Positions 62,402 to 64,000 of a stretch of DNA of 64,000 nucleotides are shown here, piece by piece. Source of the DNA: Ramlibacter algicola. Its GTDB lineage: Bacteria; Pseudomonadota; Gammaproteobacteria; Burkholderiales; Burkholderiaceae_C. A program made the position numbers and the translations under genes. The notes under the pieces were generated by a model. It was not told the DNA's origin and did no database searches. It saw nothing but the letters and a program-made list of their open reading frames with translations. Location: positions 3,720,001-3,784,000 of the forward strand of contig NZ_JAEDAO010000001.1 in the NCBI RefSeq assembly GCF_016641735.1, in the 5' to 3' direction. Numbering within the stretch: position 1 is the stretch's first letter; the number at the start of each line of letters is the position of its first letter.

Positions 62402-63076
62402 TCAGGCCAGCTGGCCGGTGACCAGGTGCAGCTGGCGGCCGCAGCGGGCGGCCAGCGTTTCGTCGTGCGTGACGAGCACGAACGCCGTGCCGCGGTCGCG
62501 CGCCAGTTGCAGCATCAGCTCGAACACCGTGTCGGCCGTCGAGCGGTCCAGGTTGCCGGTTGGCTCGTCGGCAAGCACGCAATCGGGATGCGTGACGAGC
62601 GCGCGCGCGATCGCGACGCGCTGGCGCTCGCCGCCCGACAGTTCGGCCGGCCGATGGCCGAGGCGGTGCGACAGGCCGACCGCGGTGAGTGCTTCGGTCG
62701 CGCGCTGCTCACACACTTCCTTCGCCTCGCGGCGGATGCGCAGCGGCATCCCGACGTTGTCGAGCGCGCTGAACTCGGGCAGCAGGTGGTGGAACTGGTA
62801 GACGAAGCCCAGGTGGCGGTTGCGCAGGTCGCCCTGCTGCGCGGGCGACAGGGACGCGAGGTGCTGGCCCGCCAGCTGCACGTCGCCCGTGGTGGGAGCG
62901 TCCAGGCCACCGAGCAGGTGCAGCAGCGTGCTCTTGCCGGATCCGGAAGCGCCGACGATCGCCAGCGTCTCGCCGCGGTGCACCTCGAGGTCGACGCCGC
63001 GCAGCACCTCGACGTCGAGGTCGCCTTCGTGGAAGCGCTTGGTCAGCCCGCGCGCGACGAGCACCGGCTCATTCAT
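62402..63076 (-). CDS. lolD: Lipoprotein-releasing ABC transporter ATPase
   Basis: 224 residues with Walker [11 protein letters not shown] loop [12 protein letters not shown] (LolD-typical), signature [15 protein letters not shown], and Walker [13 protein letters not shown]. It powers release of lipoproteins from the inner membrane to the LolA chaperone. Its first 8 bases overlap the end of the LolC/E gene upstream, so they form one operon. Confidence 0.95.
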   Translation of the reverse strand: MNEPVLVARGLTKRFHEGDLDVEVLRGVDLEVHRGETLAIVGASGSGKSTLLHLLGGLDAPTTGDVQLAGQHLASLSPAQQGDLRNRHLGFVYQFHHLLPEFSALDNVGMPLRIRREAKEVCEQRATEALTAVGLSHRLGHRPAELSGGERQRVAIARALVTHPDCVLADEPTGNLDRSTADTVFELMLQLARDRGTAFVLVTHDETLAARCGRQLHLVTGQLA

Positions 63077-64000
63077 AGCGCAGGGCCTCGGCGGGGTTCA
63101 CGCGGCTGGCGCGCCAGCTCGGGTACAGCGTGGCGGCGAAGGCCAGGATCAGCGAGATGACGGCGATCGGCACGATGTCGTCCGCCTGCGGGTCGCTGGG
63201 CATGCGGTTGATCAGGTAGATGTCGCGCGGCAGGAAGCTGGCGTGGAACACCTTCTCGATCGCCGGCACGATGACGTCGATGTTGAACGCGATGGCCAAT
63301 CCGAGCAGCAGGCCGGCCAGCGTGCCGATGACGCCGACGGCGGCGCCCTGCACGACGAAGATGCCCATGATGCTGCGCGGGCTGGCCCCCAGCGTGCGCA
63401 GGATGGCGATGTCGGCGCGCTTGTCGGTGACCGTCATCACCAGCGTGCTCACCAGGTTGAAGGCGGCGACGGCGACGATCAGCGTGAGGATGATGAACAT
63501 CATCCGCTTCTCCAGCTGCACGGCGGCGAACCAGGTGCGGTTCTGGCGCGTCCAGTCGCGCACGATGGCCGGCCCGGTGAGCATCCCGGTCAGGTCGGCG
63601 CCCACCTGCCGCGCGCGGTCCAGGTCCTTGAGCTTCAGGCGCACGCCGGTCGGCCCTTCGAGCCGGAAGATGCGCATCGCATCGTCGATGTGCAGCAACG
63701 CGAGGCCGCTGTCGTATTCGTAGTGGCCGGAGTCGAACGTGCCGACGACGGTCATCTGCTTCAGGCGCGGCACCACGCCGGCCGGCGTGACCTGCCCGCC
63801 CGGCGCGATCAGCGTGACGGGATCGCCTTCGCGCACGCCCAGGTTGCGCGCCAGTTCCGCACCCAGCACGATGCCGAAGGCACCAGGCTGCAGCTTCTGC
63901 AGCACGCCGGCCGCCATGCTGCGCCCGAGGTCGGTGACCTCGCCTTCGCGCGCCGGGTCGATGCCGCGCAGGATCGCCCCGCGCATGTCCTCGCCGCGTG
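63069..64000 (-). CDS. Lipoprotein-releasing permease (LolC/LolE family), 5' end outside window
   Basis: At least 310 residues of the C-terminal part are present; the frame continues past the right edge. Visible are the RGIDP motif of LolC/E (about 10 codons in from an internal Met), a periplasmic domain, and three C-terminal spans with the FtsX-like stretch [20 protein letters not shown]. It ends [14 protein letters not shown], the typical LolC/E tail, and partners LolD encoded next to it. Confidence 0.93.
   Translation of the reverse strand, partial: RGEDMRGAILRGIDPAREGEVTDLGRSMAAGVLQKLQPGAFGIVLGAELARNLGVREGDPVTLIAPGGQVTPAGVVPRLKQMTVVGTFDSGHYEYDSGLALLHIDDAMRIFRLEGPTGVRLKLKDLDRARQVGADLTGMLTGPAIVRDWTRQNRTWFAAVQLEKRMMFIILTLIVAVAAFNLVSTLVMTVTDKRADIAILRTLGASPRSIMGIFVVQGAAVGVIGTLAGLLLGLAIAFNIDVIVPAIEKVFHASFLPRDIYLINRMPSDPQADDIVPIAVISLILAFAATLYPSWRASRVNPAEALRYE

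Overview
The window is high-GC bacterial chromosome with dense, mostly short-gapped genes and operons full of 4-bp ATGA/GTGA start-stop overlaps. The gene content fits a betaproteobacterium of the order Burkholderiales, most likely Comamonadaceae-like. The evidence is SlmA with ArgB, a TctD/TctE-type two-component pair, TctA/TctB, TauABC-type transport, pimeloyl-CoA-type dehydrogenases, a lone PdeM, and many dispersed intergenic palindromes. I see no rRNA, tRNA, CRISPR array, insertion sequence or prophage. No gene-free stretch exceeds about 325 bases; the longest internal ones (12891-13137, 21984-22239) hold a large hairpin element and a structured ribosomal-protein leader.

Region by region. 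1-3.8 kb: a LexA-type box precedes umuD and umuC, followed 34 bases later by a cyclic-nucleotide-domain/thioredoxin-reductase-like fusion. 4.0-12.9 kb: a divergent sugar-acid catabolic locus. Leftward run two short-chain dehydrogenases and an FAH-family hydrolase; rightward run a GntR/FadR-type regulator, a TRAP transporter (P, Q, M), a UxaA-family dehydratase and an Ldh-family dehydrogenase. A near-perfect FadR-like operator lies between them. The set reads as import of an aldonate, dehydration, C4 oxidation and hydrolytic cleavage to pyruvate. 13.1-18.6 kb: pdeM, slmA, a two-component system, argB and an epimerase-like protein. 18.7-23.7 kb: a ferredoxin-type reductase, a degenerate 2-hydroxyacid dehydrogenase, galU, a TusA-like protein, rpmB-rpmG, a RidA-family protein and a DUF3597 protein. 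23.8-33.4 kb: a fatty acid desaturase, a 16S rRNA m5C methyltransferase-type enzyme, purN, yceH-like, an acyl-CoA dehydrogenase pair, a lipoprotein hydrolase, an HNH nuclease and ribF. 33.5-38.6 kb: ileS-lspA and a Na/Pi-cotransporter family protein.

38.6-48.3 kb: two EamA transporters, a lone receiver protein and a quinone oxidoreductase. They are followed by a leftward seven-gene run: two TauC-type permeases, an ATPase, a small single-span protein of unknown function, a binding protein, an RraA-family protein and a PfkB sugar kinase. A divergent GntR/FCD regulator controls or borders this run. 48.3-56.3 kb: an atypical SDR, an SH3/M48 protease pair, a third EamA transporter, tctAB without tctC, and an orphan GspE-type ATPase in an operon with tatD-like and spermidine-synthase-like genes. 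57.2-61.3 kb: a membrane-anchored trypsin-like protease, a MoxR ATPase, a DUF58 protein and a VWA protein in one probable operon. 61.3-64.0 kb: a zinc alcohol dehydrogenase, lolD, and a LolC/E permease cut by the window edge.

No clearly new defence or mobile system is visible. The strongest leads are the sugar-acid divergon with its operator, the apparent 2-hydroxyacid dehydrogenase pseudoenzyme beside galU, the unusual ABC cluster with its 112-residue accessory protein, two long CGCAGAG-rich nested hairpins, and an rpmB leader with mutually exclusive pairings.
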